Of a stretch of DNA of 64,000 nt, positions 56,254 to 63,938 are shown one piece after another (positions within the stretch are counted from its first letter, which is position 1; the number at the start of each line of letters is the position of its first letter). Origin of the DNA: Streptomyces nojiriensis (GTDB taxonomy: Bacteria; Actinomycetota; Actinomycetes; Streptomycetales; Streptomycetaceae); NCBI RefSeq assembly GCF_017639205.1, contig NZ_CP071139.1, forward strand, positions 7,749,501-7,813,500. The letters run 5' to 3'. The position numbers were made by a program, and so were the translations under genes. The notes beneath the pieces were generated by a model. That model had not been told where the DNA came from, ran no database searches, and saw only the letters and a program-made list of their open reading frames with translations.

Positions 56254-57591
56254 TCAGCTGAGGCGGAGGCGGCGCAGGGCCATGACGGTGCCGTCGGGGT
56301 GGAGGGAGACGGGGCCGCGCCAATTGGCGTCCCAGGGGTCGGAGTCCCAGGAGTCGCGGAGGGTATGTACCTCGTGGCGGTACTGCTCGACCCTACCGTC
56401 GCGGAGGTGGTCGAAGAGGTCTTCCGCGAGGCCGGAGAAGGCCTCCACCCGGACGCCGTTGAGGCGGAAGACGTGGTCGGTACCCACGAACTTCTTGCCA
56501 TGGATGGTGTGGGTGACGTCTTGGACGATGCCCGTTCCGGCGTGGGTGAAGGCCTCGAAATGGCCCTTGCCCTGGCGCTTGGTCAGGTACTGAGCAGTGG
56601 GTTCGCCGCCTCCGGTGAAGGCCATCAAGCCCGCGGCGTCGGCCTGGGCGAGCACCCGGCCGAACCAGCTGCACTCCTCGGGACGCACGTGGTAGCCGAC
56701 CGGCGGTTCCTCGTGCGGGTCGGTGGGGGCGTCGATGCCAGGGGCGATGCTGCGGTCCTCGACCGGAGGGTCGAGGCGGAGGTCCTTCGCACCCCAGAGG
56801 GTGCCGTCGCCCGGAGCCTGGAGCAGGTAGAGAGTGATGCTCTCGCTCTTCTTGGGGAGCGTGGTGCCGAAGACGAAGGTCGGCGTCTCGTTGTACGGGC
56901 CGATGTGGATGCCCTCTACGTCGGCGGAGGCCGTGGCGAGCTGCTTGTGTACCTGCGTGGCATGGCCGTGGGTGCCCTTGCACGTGACCGGGATGACCCG
57001 GGACGGCTCACCGGGCTTCCACACCTCCAGGAAGAAGGCCGGCCGGCGCGGGGCGCTGCTGCGCCCGGCTTCCTTGCCCGTCAGCGTCCAGCCGGCCCGC
57101 ATGGCTATCTCGGCGTCGATGACCGAGACCGAGTGGTCCGGGTACTGCGCCGCGAGTACGCGTCGGGCGAGTGCCAGCGCGAAGCCGATGCCGAGCTCGC
57201 CCGACTGAGTGGCGGCGTAGTGGCGCCTGGGGTTGCGGCCCTCGGTGGAGAGCGCCATGTAGCGGCCGTCGTTGCCGGTGAGGGCCTGGCAGTACTTCAG
57301 GCTGGCCCAGTGCTCGGCGAGCCCTCGCCCCGCGCCTTGGCGGGCGAGGACGTTGGCCCGGCCCAGGGAGTGCAGGACGTCCCAGGGGGTGAGTTGGAGC
57401 GAGATGCCGAGTGGCTTGATGGGTAGGGGCCGGAGTTCTGGTTTGCGGCGGAGAGGGGCCTGGCCCTTCTCCCGCTTGGCCTTGTCGTCCGCGGTCGCGG
57501 CTTTCGCAACGCTGCCCGCGAGATCCGATGTCGAGTGAACGGCCACGTTCCACGGCTGCGCGAGATCCCTCAGCACGTCTGCTCGCTTCAA
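56254..57591 (-). CDS. Unrecognised 445-aa protein, possibly restriction-endonuclease-like
   Basis: I do not recognise this family. The N-terminal part has Lys/Arg-rich segments (ADDKAKREKGQAPLRRKPEL) and QLTPWDVLHSLGRANVLARQ. The middle contains SVIDAEIAMRAGW then FFLEVWKPGEPSRVIPVTCKGTHG with QVHKQLATASADVEGIHIG. Acidic residues, ahead of a strand ending in CKGT and a QL helix, resemble the D...ExK plus Gln arrangement of PD-(D/E)XK nucleases. The C-terminal half is beta-rich. No signal peptide or membrane helix is present. It lies between a nuclease pseudogene and a Mrr-type nuclease gene, which fits a defence or mobile-DNA role, but this is inference. Confidence 0.75.
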   Translation of the reverse strand: MKRADVLRDLAQPWNVAVHSTSDLAGSVAKAATADDKAKREKGQAPLRRKPELRPLPIKPLGISLQLTPWDVLHSLGRANVLARQGAGRGLAEHWASLKYCQALTGNDGRYMALSTEGRNPRRHYAATQSGELGIGFALALARRVLAAQYPDHSVSVIDAEIAMRAGWTLTGKEAGRSSAPRRPAFFLEVWKPGEPSRVIPVTCKGTHGHATQVHKQLATASADVEGIHIGPYNETPTFVFGTTLPKKSESITLYLLQAPGDGTLWGAKDLRLDPPVEDRSIAPGIDAPTDPHEEPPVGYHVRPEECSWFGRVLAQADAAGLMAFTGGGEPTAQYLTKRQGKGHFEAFTHAGTGIVQDVTHTIHGKKFVGTDHVFRLNGVRVEAFSGLAEDLFDHLRDGRVEQYRHEVHTLRDSWDSDPWDANWRGPVSLHPDGTVMALRRLRLS

Positions 57592-57694
57592 GCTGCTTTC
57601 CCCCTACGTTCGTACGGGTGATACAGGCCAACGTCGCAAGCTACGTGGGGGAGTAGGGGCGCATGAAGGGCGTAAGCGCGCACATCGCCGATGT

Positions 57695-57720
57695 CGGCCC
57701 CCACCCTTGGGTGGGGGCCG
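57695..57720. terminator. Strong GC hairpin
   Basis: Perfect 12-bp arms (57695-57706, 57709-57720) separated by TT. It follows the small minus-strand ORF ending at 57726, suggesting a terminator. The remaining 381-bp gap 57592-57972 shows no larger gene. Confidence 0.6.
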
Positions 57721-57725
57721 ACCAG

Positions 57726-57809
57726 TCAGGCGTTGACCTGTGCTACGTCGACGGCGGCGTTGCATTCGGGACTCGTCCGGTACGGGCAACGGCCCGAGAG
57801 GATGACCAT
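57726..57809 (-). CDS. Possible 27-aa small protein with two cysteines
   Basis: An ATG at 57809 preceded by GGGGA (6 bp) opens a 27-codon frame containing ILSGRCPYRTSPECNAAVDV and ending 5 bp before the strong hairpin at 57695-57720. A first ATG 6 bp upstream is possible. The pairing of ribosome site, short frame and hairpin suggests an expressed small protein, but there is no homology support. Confidence 0.3.
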   Translation of the reverse strand: MVILSGRCPYRTSPECNAAVDVAQVNA

Positions 57810-57972
57810 CGGCATTCCCCGGCCTCGGCCGCGGGGACATCCGGGTCGTCGTTATGCACGCGCCCGGCCCGTCTAGTGGGCGGCCCGCAGGGATCGAGCC
57901 ATGGCCGACGGGCGCCCTTACTGGCACGCGTCGCCTTGCCCAGACTGCTGATCGGAGATGGGGAGGTATTGG

Positions 57973-58674
57973 GTGGCGGTACGCAAGAGGCGCCGGTCGG
58001 CATCACGGAAGCGTCGGGAGGCTCGGCTCAAGGCGGGCGCATGGGCCGGCGTCGCGGTCCTGGCGTTGCTCCTGACGTTCTGGTCGGCCATCTGGCCATA
58101 CCTGCTCGGACTGTTGCTGCTTGGGGCTGTCGGTGGTGGCACTTGGTGGCTGTGGAGGACGGACCGTCTCATCCGGGGCAGTGACCGGCGGTGGCGTCAC
58201 GAGGACGCGGTCAACGTCGGCCATCGAACGCTTGCCGAGGTGGACCTGATGGACGGCACACAGTTCGAGGATTTTGTGGCCGATCTCTGCAGGCGGGACG
58301 GATGTACGGAAGTCCGCCGCGTCGGCCGCACGGGTGACGACGGCGCCGACGTACGCGGACGCCTGCCCGACGGCCGCACCATGGTGATCCAGTGCAAGCG
58401 CTACCACCCGAAGCGAAAGATCTCCAACGGAGAGGTCCGCAACCTCCTCGGCTCGCAAGTGCACTTCAAAGCCGAGGTCGCCGTCTTCGTCACCACCACG
58501 TACTTCAGCGGCCCCGCCGAACGCTGCGCCGTGCAGAACGCTGTCGTCGCCGTCCACCGTGACCACCTCGGCCTGTGGAACAACGGAGCGGCGCTCCCGT
58601 CACTCACAGCGGTGAACGGAGCCGGCCAGGGAGACCGCCGACACCGCGCCCTGCGCAAGAACACGTACGAGTAG
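57973..58674 (+). CDS. Membrane-anchored Mrr-family restriction endonuclease
   Basis: This 233-aa protein starts with an Arg/Lys-rich segment and two adjacent hydrophobic helices (AGAWAGVAVLALLLTFWSAI, WPYLLGLLLLGAVGGGTWWL). The Mrr_cat nuclease domain follows: MDGTQFEDFVADLCRRDGC, then GDDGADVRGRLPDGRTMVIQ leading into CKRY (D...QxK catalytic set) and NGEVRNLLGSQVHFKAEVAV. GTG 57973 is chosen because GGGAGG (57961-57966) is 6 bp upstream; an ATG at 57958 lacks one. Mrr-type nucleases cut modified DNA, and membrane-tethered forms occur in actinobacteria. It lies beside the tRNA-bounded island. Confidence 0.88.
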   Translation: MAVRKRRRSASRKRREARLKAGAWAGVAVLALLLTFWSAIWPYLLGLLLLGAVGGGTWWLWRTDRLIRGSDRRWRHEDAVNVGHRTLAEVDLMDGTQFEDFVADLCRRDGCTEVRRVGRTGDDGADVRGRLPDGRTMVIQCKRYHPKRKISNGEVRNLLGSQVHFKAEVAVFVTTTYFSGPAERCAVQNAVVAVHRDHLGLWNNGAALPSLTAVNGAGQGDRRHRALRKNTYE

Positions 58675-58765
58675 CGCTGCTTGCGTTCCGCCTGCCGTGC
58701 TCGGAAGGCAGGGGGGGTATGAAGGGCGTAGCGCGTACCCGGAGAACGTCGGCGCCGTGTACAGC

Positions 58766-58803
58766 AGAAGGGCCCGGATCCTGTACGGGATCCGGGCCCT
58801 TCT
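58766..58803. terminator. Perfect 16-bp hairpin between Mrr gene and tRNA
   Basis: Arms 58766-58781 and 58788-58803 are exact complements with a 6-nt loop. They lie 6 bp beyond the 3' end of the minus-strand tRNA and 91 bp beyond the Mrr stop. It probably terminates the tRNA transcript and may also terminate the Mrr gene. Confidence 0.75.
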
Positions 58804-58809
58804 GAGCAG

Positions 58810-58883
58810 TAGCGGGGACAGGATTTGAACCTGCGACCTCTGGGTTATGAGCCCAGCGAGCTACCGAGCTGCTCCACCCCGCG
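58810..58883 (-). tRNA. Initiator tRNA-fMet (CAT)
   Basis: The minus strand reads a 74-nt tRNA beginning CGCGGGGTGGAGCAG, with anticodon stem-loop CTGGGCTCATAACCCAG (anticodon CAT) and T-arm GGTTCAAATCC. Initiator features are visible: three G-C pairs in the anticodon stem (GGG/CCC) and an unpaired first base of the acceptor (C1 against U72). The encoded 3' end is CCCCGCTA with no CCA. A perfect hairpin follows at 58766-58803. Confidence 0.95.
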
Positions 58884-59080
58884 TCGATGCCTCCACCATA
58901 CGGCACCTTTGGCCTGGGATTCGCCAGGTTTTCCTGCCCGACGTGCTGTCGCAAGCGCTCGCGGCTTTCAGGGGCAATCAGGGTCCGGGGCGGGTGGTCC
59001 GGACGGTGGCGATTTCGCAGCGGGCGCGGAGGGCGGACGGGTCGCCGGCGGCAATGTGCAGGGGCACGGGTCCTCCTGGG

Positions 59081-59540
59081 TCAGACGTCCCCGATGGTGA
59101 TGTCGAGTTCGCTCACAAGGGCTTCGGCGAGGTCGGACTTCTGGCCGCGGTCGATGCGCACCTTGGCGAGGTTCGCGACGCCGCGGATTGCCGACAGATC
59201 GTTCTCGCGCATGTCGGTGTTGCGGTAGCGGCCCGTGCCGAACTCGGTGTGCCGGAGCGTGCAGTCGGTGAACACGACGTCGGACAGGTCGCAGTCGGAG
59301 AACGTGGCCTCTGTGAGAAGCAGCCGATGAAGGCCATAGGGCCGGCGACGCGGACCTTCTGGAAGGTGGCAAAGTCGAACTTGCAACCCTCGAACAGCAC
59401 GTCATCGAGCACCAAGCCGTCCAGGGCGGCGCCCATCAGCTTGCAGTTCCGGACGTGGACTCGAGTCAGCTTGCTCCCAGTCCAGCGTGCAGTGCCGAGG
59501 TCCGTCGCTGATCTCGACGCTGTGGAGGTTGACTGAGCAT
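59081..59540 (-). pseudogene. Pentapeptide-repeat protein remnant (two frameshifts, 5' end lost)
   Basis: Pieces of one pentapeptide-repeat protein occur in consecutive minus-strand frames. VNLHSVEISDGPRHCTLDW is followed in another frame by GSKLTRVHVRNCKLMGAALD, DGLVLDDVLFEGCKFDFATF and QKVRVAGPMAF. After a second shift near 59325 comes ATFSDCDLSDVVFTDCTLRH to the stop at 59081 (ending ELDITIGDV). The A(D/N)LxX-type beta-helix spacing is clear. No start is found; the coding signal ends at about 59540, exactly where another truncated gene begins on the opposite strand. It is therefore inactive. Confidence 0.75.
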
Positions 59541-59814
59541 CCAGGCCGCCATCGAGATCCGCCGCCAGCTCCTCAAGGGAGCACCCGACCTCCGCGACCT
59601 CTACAAGGTCACCGCGCTGCTCGCGAAGATCCAGCTCCGCTTCAGTGGGATCGAGTGCCCCTCCGACGGCGACGCCCTCGCCGTCCTCCTTGACGCCAAA
59701 CGGCAGGACACGAGTGCGATCACCGCAGCCCGCCCCGAGCGGCCCGCCGCAGAAACGCTCGCGACCCTCGTTCTCCAGAGCTGGCTGGACACCATCCCCG
59801 CGGAGAAGCAGTGA
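59533..59814 (+). pseudogene. 5'-truncated gene remnant (C-terminal roughly 93 codons)
   Basis: A frame without an acceptable start begins just after a TGA at 59530 and reads IQAAIEIRRQLLKGAPDLRD, LYKVTALLAKIQLRFSGIEC and ETLATLVLQSWLDTIPAEKQ to TGA 59812-59814. Codon pattern (G/C at third positions) and the 4-bp GTGA overlap with the next gene show that it was coding. No family is recognised. The 5' part has been lost at the 59,535 junction. Confidence 0.55.
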
Positions 59815-60929
59815 GCGCGAGTACCAGGCGGGCCACGGCGACAGTGGGCACCTTCCCCAAACCAGTGGGGACCCGTGAGCAGGCCGAAGCCGAGGTGAAG
59901 GGATGGACGCGGCTCGCCTCGCGCATTTCGGTTCCGGCCCTTCACGGGGAGGTCGCGTTACCGGACAGGCGCCTCCTCGCCTACGAGGACGTCTTCGCCA
60001 CCGGCCGGTGCGAGGTGCTGATGGGCGACGTCATCGCCCTGGCCGACCGGGACCCGGCCGTGCTGCCCCGCTTGGACCGCCTGGTGGACGGCGTCTGCGC
60101 TGACCTGCGGGCGGCGGCCGAGGAGACCGGTAAGCGCGTGCCGCTGGCCGACTGCGTTCCGGACCTCTACCTGGACCGGATCCGCCCCGGCGGCCGGTTG
60201 GACCGCTGGTACCTGCGCCGTGACCTGCCGATCGCCCTGCCCCACACCCACATGACCGTCACCCTCCGGGAGCTGGCCGACTACACCATCACCGCCAACG
60301 GCAGGCGGCTCACCTTGAACGTCGCCGACACCATCGACAGCCTCCGCCACTCCCTGGCTCCCGACCGCCTCTGGCTCGCTGGTCTGACCCAAGGCGACAC
60401 CACAGAGCCCAACATCGCCGACCCGCTGTGCTGGCTCGACTTCGAATTCGCCGGACGCAACACCGCAGCGGGCGAGGCCGCCAACCTGATCTGGTACCTG
60501 ATGGCCCTGGGCGGCTGGCTCGTCCCCCGCTACCAGCCCGACGTCTACGCCCGCAGCCTCCGCCTCGCCCTGCCGCCCCTGACCCGCCCGCGAATCGAAC
60601 ACCTGGAGCTGAACGAGGGCAGGCGGCACATCGACGTCCGGTACTTCTGGGACACCGGCCCCGGTCGTAGTGCGGCCGTCACCCGGGCCCTGGGCGGCCT
60701 TCGTGGCGAGGGCGGCAGCGGTCTGGAGGAGATCCGCGCGTTCCTCGCCCTGCGGATCCTCGGGGTGATCCCGGCCTCCCGGCTGACCGGACACGACCTC
60801 CTGCTCGTACTGATCAACCTCGCCGAGAGCCAGGACCCGCTCACGGCGATCGGCACCTTTTTCACGACGACACAGGCCCCTCACCGCAACTCTGGCGAAC
60901 GGAGCAGCAATGTCCCTGCCCCTGCTTGA
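59811..60929 (+). CDS. Aminoglycoside-phosphotransferase-fold kinase-like protein
   Basis: This 372-aa protein has a C-lobe segment LAGLTQGDTTEPNIADPLCW followed by LDFEFAGRNTAAGEAANLIW, corresponding to the HGDxxxxN Brenner loop (here QGD) and the metal-binding DFE-type loop (LDFEFAG) of APH/choline-kinase folds. The N-lobe is weakly conserved (VPALHGEVALPDRRLLAYED). The catalytic Asp and Asn are present, but the preceding His is Gln, so activity is likely but altered. The GTG overlaps the stop of the upstream remnant (GTGA). It overlaps the SDR gene by 20 bp, implying an operon. The substrate is unknown. Confidence 0.65.
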   Translation: MSASTRRATATVGTFPKPVGTREQAEAEVKGWTRLASRISVPALHGEVALPDRRLLAYEDVFATGRCEVLMGDVIALADRDPAVLPRLDRLVDGVCADLRAAAEETGKRVPLADCVPDLYLDRIRPGGRLDRWYLRRDLPIALPHTHMTVTLRELADYTITANGRRLTLNVADTIDSLRHSLAPDRLWLAGLTQGDTTEPNIADPLCWLDFEFAGRNTAAGEAANLIWYLMALGGWLVPRYQPDVYARSLRLALPPLTRPRIEHLELNEGRRHIDVRYFWDTGPGRSAAVTRALGGLRGEGGSGLEEIRAFLALRILGVIPASRLTGHDLLLVLINLAESQDPLTAIGTFFTTTQAPHRNSGERSSNVPAPA

Positions 60930-61435
60930 GACCCCTCTCCAGACCCGACCGCTCCAGGGCCGCACCGCCCTCGTCACCGGCGGGGCCACTGGCATCGGTG
61001 CCGAGATCGGACGCGCGCTCGCTGCTGCCGGCGCGACCGTCGCGGTCAACCACCTCGGCCAAGACCCCGATGCCCACGCCCTCCTCGCCGCCTTCGAGCG
61101 AGACCGCAGCCCCGGGATCGCGGCGAACGCCGACCTCGCCGATCCCGGCGCCGTCCAGACCATGGTCGACCTCGTCCGTGCCGAGATCGGCCCCATCGAT
61201 ATCCTGGTCGACAACGTCAGCTCCTACCCCCGCGTCCACTGGCAGGACACCGACGAGGCCGCCTGGAGCTACTCCCTCGACGTGAACCTCACCGCCCACT
61301 ACCGCACCTGCCAGGCCGTGACCCCCGGCATGGTCGAACGCCGCTGGGGCCGGATCGTGAACATCGGCAGCGTCAACGCCCGCGCCGGCCGAACGAACCT
61401 CGTCGCGTACAGCACCGCAAAGGCCGGGCTACTAG

Positions 61436-62323
61436 GGCGTGTCCGCAATGTCGATCGGTCGTTACTCCGTTCGTGGTGCGACGTCATGAACTGACCGATC
61501 AGGCCTGGGAAATCATCGGACCGTTACTGGCTCCGCCCCGGATGGGACGTCCGGTGCGGGACCGGCGGCAGGTCCTCAACGGCATCCTGTGGAAGCTGTC
61601 CACGGGTGCTGCCTGGCGGGACCTGCCCGAACGGTATGGGCCGTGGAAGACGGTCTACGAACGGTTCCGCCGCTGGTCGGCGGACGGAACCTGGGACCGG
61701 CTCCTGGCCCACGTCCAGCAGCACTCGGATGCGATCGGCGAAGTCGACTGGTCGGTCGTCTGCGTCGACTCGACGATCGTGCGGGCCCACCAGCACGCTG
61801 CCGGAGCCCGAAAAGGGGGCCCTGGACCGGTGAGGCACTCGGCCGGTCCCGAGGCGGACTGAGCACCAAGATCCACCTCGCCTGCGACGGCCGGGGCCGC
61901 CCTCTCGCGTTCACGCTCACCGGCGGGAACGTGAACGACTGCACGCAGTTCGAGCCGGTCATGGCCCGCATCCGCATCAAGCGGTGCGGGCCGGGTCGGC
62001 CCCGGACCCGACCGGAACGGGTGGTCGGCGACAAGGGCTACTCATCCCGCAAGATCCGCTCCTACCTGCGCAAACGCGGCATCGCCTGCACCATCCCCAA
62101 ACGCGTCGACCAGATCAGCGGACGGCGTCGACGCGGAGAGAGCCTGTGCCGTCTCGACCGTGAGGTCTACCGGCGCCGCAACGTCGTCGAACGCTGCTTC
62201 AACCGGCTCAAGCAGAACAAGGCCCTCGCCACCCGCTACGACAAACGAGCCCGCCACTACAAAGCCCTGGTCACCCTCGCCTGCCTGCGGCTATGGCTCC
62301 CCGGCTGACATTGCGGACACGCC
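61436..62323 (+). mobile_element. IS5-family insertion sequence (888 bp)
   Basis: The element has perfect 17-bp terminal inverted repeats, GGCGTGTCCGCAATGTC at 61436-61452 and its complement at 62307-62323. It is flanked by CTAG target duplications (61432-61435 and 62324-62327). It carries one transposase split over two frames. Length, CTAG target and frameshift fit the IS427-type branch of IS5. The intact ends and sound transposase suggest recent insertion. Confidence 0.95.
61473..62308 (+). CDS. IS5-family transposase (programmed -1 frameshift)
   Basis: The first frame (61473-61862) encodes the helical N-terminal domain: ELTDQAWEIIGPLLAPPRMG, WRDLPERYGPWKTVYERFRR, and the first catalytic Asp in VVCVDSTIVRAHQHA. 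The second frame (-1 relative) continues with GLSTKIHLACDGRGRPLAFT, the second Asp in VVGDKGYSSRK and the Glu in RRRNVVERCFNRLKQNKALA. The A4G5 slippery run at 61811-61819 lies where the two frames join, so DDE transposase is made by -1 slippage. The stop lies in the right terminal repeat. Confidence 0.92.
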
Positions 62324-62623
62324 CTAGGCCTGACCCGCTCTCTCGCCCGCGAACTGGGCCCGTACGGGGTCTGCGTCAACACGGTCATGCCCGGCGCCAT
62401 CCAGGTCGAGGCCGAAAACGCCATCCCCGCCCAGCACCTCGCGCGCCCGGAGGACCAGATCAAGCGCCAGTGCGTCCCCCGCCGTGGCCGGCCCGAAGAC
62501 GTCGCGGCCCTGGTGGTATTCCTCGTGGGCCCCTCCGCCTCGTTCATCACTGGCCAATCCATCCACGTCGACGGTGGCTGGCTGCTGCACTGAGACCGTC
62601 AACAAGCAAGGAGACAGACCGAA

Positions 62624-63061
62624 ATGATCGAACGAGTCCGCGCCGTCCTCGTCACCGCTGACGACACGATGCTGGTCATCCGTCGCACCAAGCCCGGCAT
62701 CCCGGTGTACTGGGTCCTGCCCGGTGGTGGTGTCGAACCCAGCGACGAGTCCCGGGAGGCCGCCCTTCACCGGGAGATCCACGAGGAGATCGCGGGGAAG
62801 GCCGACATCGTCCGGCTCCTCCACACGATGGAGTCCGACGAGGAGCGTCAGCTCTTCTACCTCGCCCGCATCGCCACCTGGTCCTTCGACGACCGCACCG
62901 GTCCCGAGTTCAGCGCCGAGGGCCGCGGTGAATACGCGCTGGAGGAAATCCCGCTGACCGTCGAGGGGCTCGACGGCATCGACCTCAAGCCCGAGGAGAT
63001 CGCCCACGTCCTCCGGGGCGCCATCGGCGTCGGCGCCCTTCGGGCAGAGGCTGCGAAGTAG
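62624..63061 (+). CDS. Nudix hydrolase
   Basis: This 145-aa protein has a Nudix box: GGGVEPSDESREAALHREI followed by HEEI (G-x5-E-x7-R-E-x2-E-E pattern). The N-terminus RVRAVLVTADDTMLVIRRTK and WVLPGGGVE are typical of NTP/nucleoside-diphosphate hydrolases. AAGGAGAC precedes the ATG. It follows the disrupted SDR by 30 bp in the same direction, so it belongs to the same cluster as the kinase-like protein. The substrate is unknown. Confidence 0.9.
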   Translation: MIERVRAVLVTADDTMLVIRRTKPGIPVYWVLPGGGVEPSDESREAALHREIHEEIAGKADIVRLLHTMESDEERQLFYLARIATWSFDDRTGPEFSAEGRGEYALEEIPLTVEGLDGIDLKPEEIAHVLRGAIGVGALRAEAAK

Positions 63062-63503
63062 CTGTCCGTCTTTGTGGATTGCCGTCGGGACCAACGCCGA
63101 GGTGCGTCGGCCCCGACGGCGCCACGGTGCGCGCTGCTGGTCGCTGTGAGCTGCTCGGATTGGGACGGGCGTGGTTGTTGGCTGCCTGAGGGCAGTATCC
63201 CGCACCCCGAGGACCTGGCCGTCACCGTGCAAGGGGCCTACGCCGGAGCGGCCGCACATTGAATCGCGCCACCAGGCCTCGGCATGACCGAGGTGCTGGG
63301 TGCCGGCCAGTCAGAGGTGGTGCGCTCAGGACCAATCGAGGAACCTGTGAGTGATGTGCCCGAGCACTGTATCCCTGGCCGGAGCCGCATCGCGCCGCGG
63401 TCCAGCTCGATGGTCAGCGCTGCGCTCGACCTGGTCCCGTGTCGGTCCACGGGATCAGTGGTCGAGACGGCGCAGTAGCGCACCTCAACCCGTCAGACAC
63501 GCT
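63062..63503. other. Intergenic region without recognisable gene
   Basis: These 442 bp carry only short open frames (up to about 80 codons on either strand) without ribosome sites or family patterns. At the right end a GTCAGACACGCTCTAG-like sequence (63492-63507) resembles an IS5 terminal end abutting CTAG, suggesting an old mobile-element scar. I see nothing else. Confidence 0.5.
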
Positions 63504-63938
63504 CTAGTCGGACAGACGCCCCAGCAGCGCACCCTGGCCGGACTGGAGAACGTGCGCGGCCTCCAACGGGATCCAGAAGCACTCGAAGTAGGTTGGCTCC
63601 TGCTCGACGTCGTGGTCCTCCTGGCTCATCCACCGCTCCGGGGTCGGCTCGGTGAGCTCCAGGTGGAAGACGTGCCGGTGCTGGATCTCGAACCGGTACG
63701 GGCTGATGTCGTACTCGGTCTCGCCGAGCTTGCGGACGATCTTGAATTCCGACAGACTGGTCTCCTCGCGGGCCTCGCGCAGAGCGGCGGCTTCCGGCGT
63801 CTCACCGGGGCGGACGCTGCCTGCGGGCACCTGGATGCCGACCTCCTCGTAGGAGTAGTCGGTGTGGCGGAGCACCAGCAGGTGTCCGTCACGGACGACG
63901 TAGACGAGGACCTTCTCCTTCGTAACCTTCTCAGGCAA
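63504..63938 (-). CDS. Nudix hydrolase
   Basis: This protein (about 144 aa) has the Nudix box AGSVRPGETPEAAALREARE followed by ETSL (G-x5-E-x7-REAREE), with VRDGHLLVLRHTDYSYEEVG upstream. HVFHLELTEPTPERW and YFECFWIPLEAA are later strands. TTG at 63938 is preferred because GGAGG lies about 9 bp upstream; a GTG at 63953 would add five residues. The stop codon overlaps the IS-like end at 63492-63507. It faces the first Nudix gene; whether the two are functionally linked is unknown. Confidence 0.85.
   Translation of the reverse strand: MPEKVTKEKVLVYVVRDGHLLVLRHTDYSYEEVGIQVPAGSVRPGETPEAAALREAREETSLSEFKIVRKLGETEYDISPYRFEIQHRHVFHLELTEPTPERWMSQEDHDVEQEPTYFECFWIPLEAAHVLQSGQGALLGRLSD

Larger units (their letters stand above)
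60910..62593 (+). pseudogene. Short-chain dehydrogenase interrupted by an IS element
   Basis: The 5' part (60910-61435) encodes an SDR: ALVTGGATGIGAEIGRALAA (NAD loop), LVDNVSS, VNIGSV and the catalytic YSTAK (Tyr-x3-Lys). The IS inserts directly after AGLLG. After the IS the frame resumes at 62328 ([20 protein letters not shown], ending [14 protein letters not shown] at 62593). Removing the IS plus one CTAG restores [12 protein letters not shown] exactly. The intact protein would be about 264 aa. It starts within the kinase-like gene, so it was part of that operon. Confidence 0.9.

Noticed and set aside
58810-58883. Duplicated tRNA 3' end marking an attL/attR pair
   Set aside because: No second copy of the tRNA-fMet 3' segment was found in the window, and no integrase gene is visible.
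63284-63478. 64-codon plus-strand frame in the last intergenic region
   Set aside because: It has no ribosome site and no recognisable domain; the overlapping minus-strand frame is equally open.
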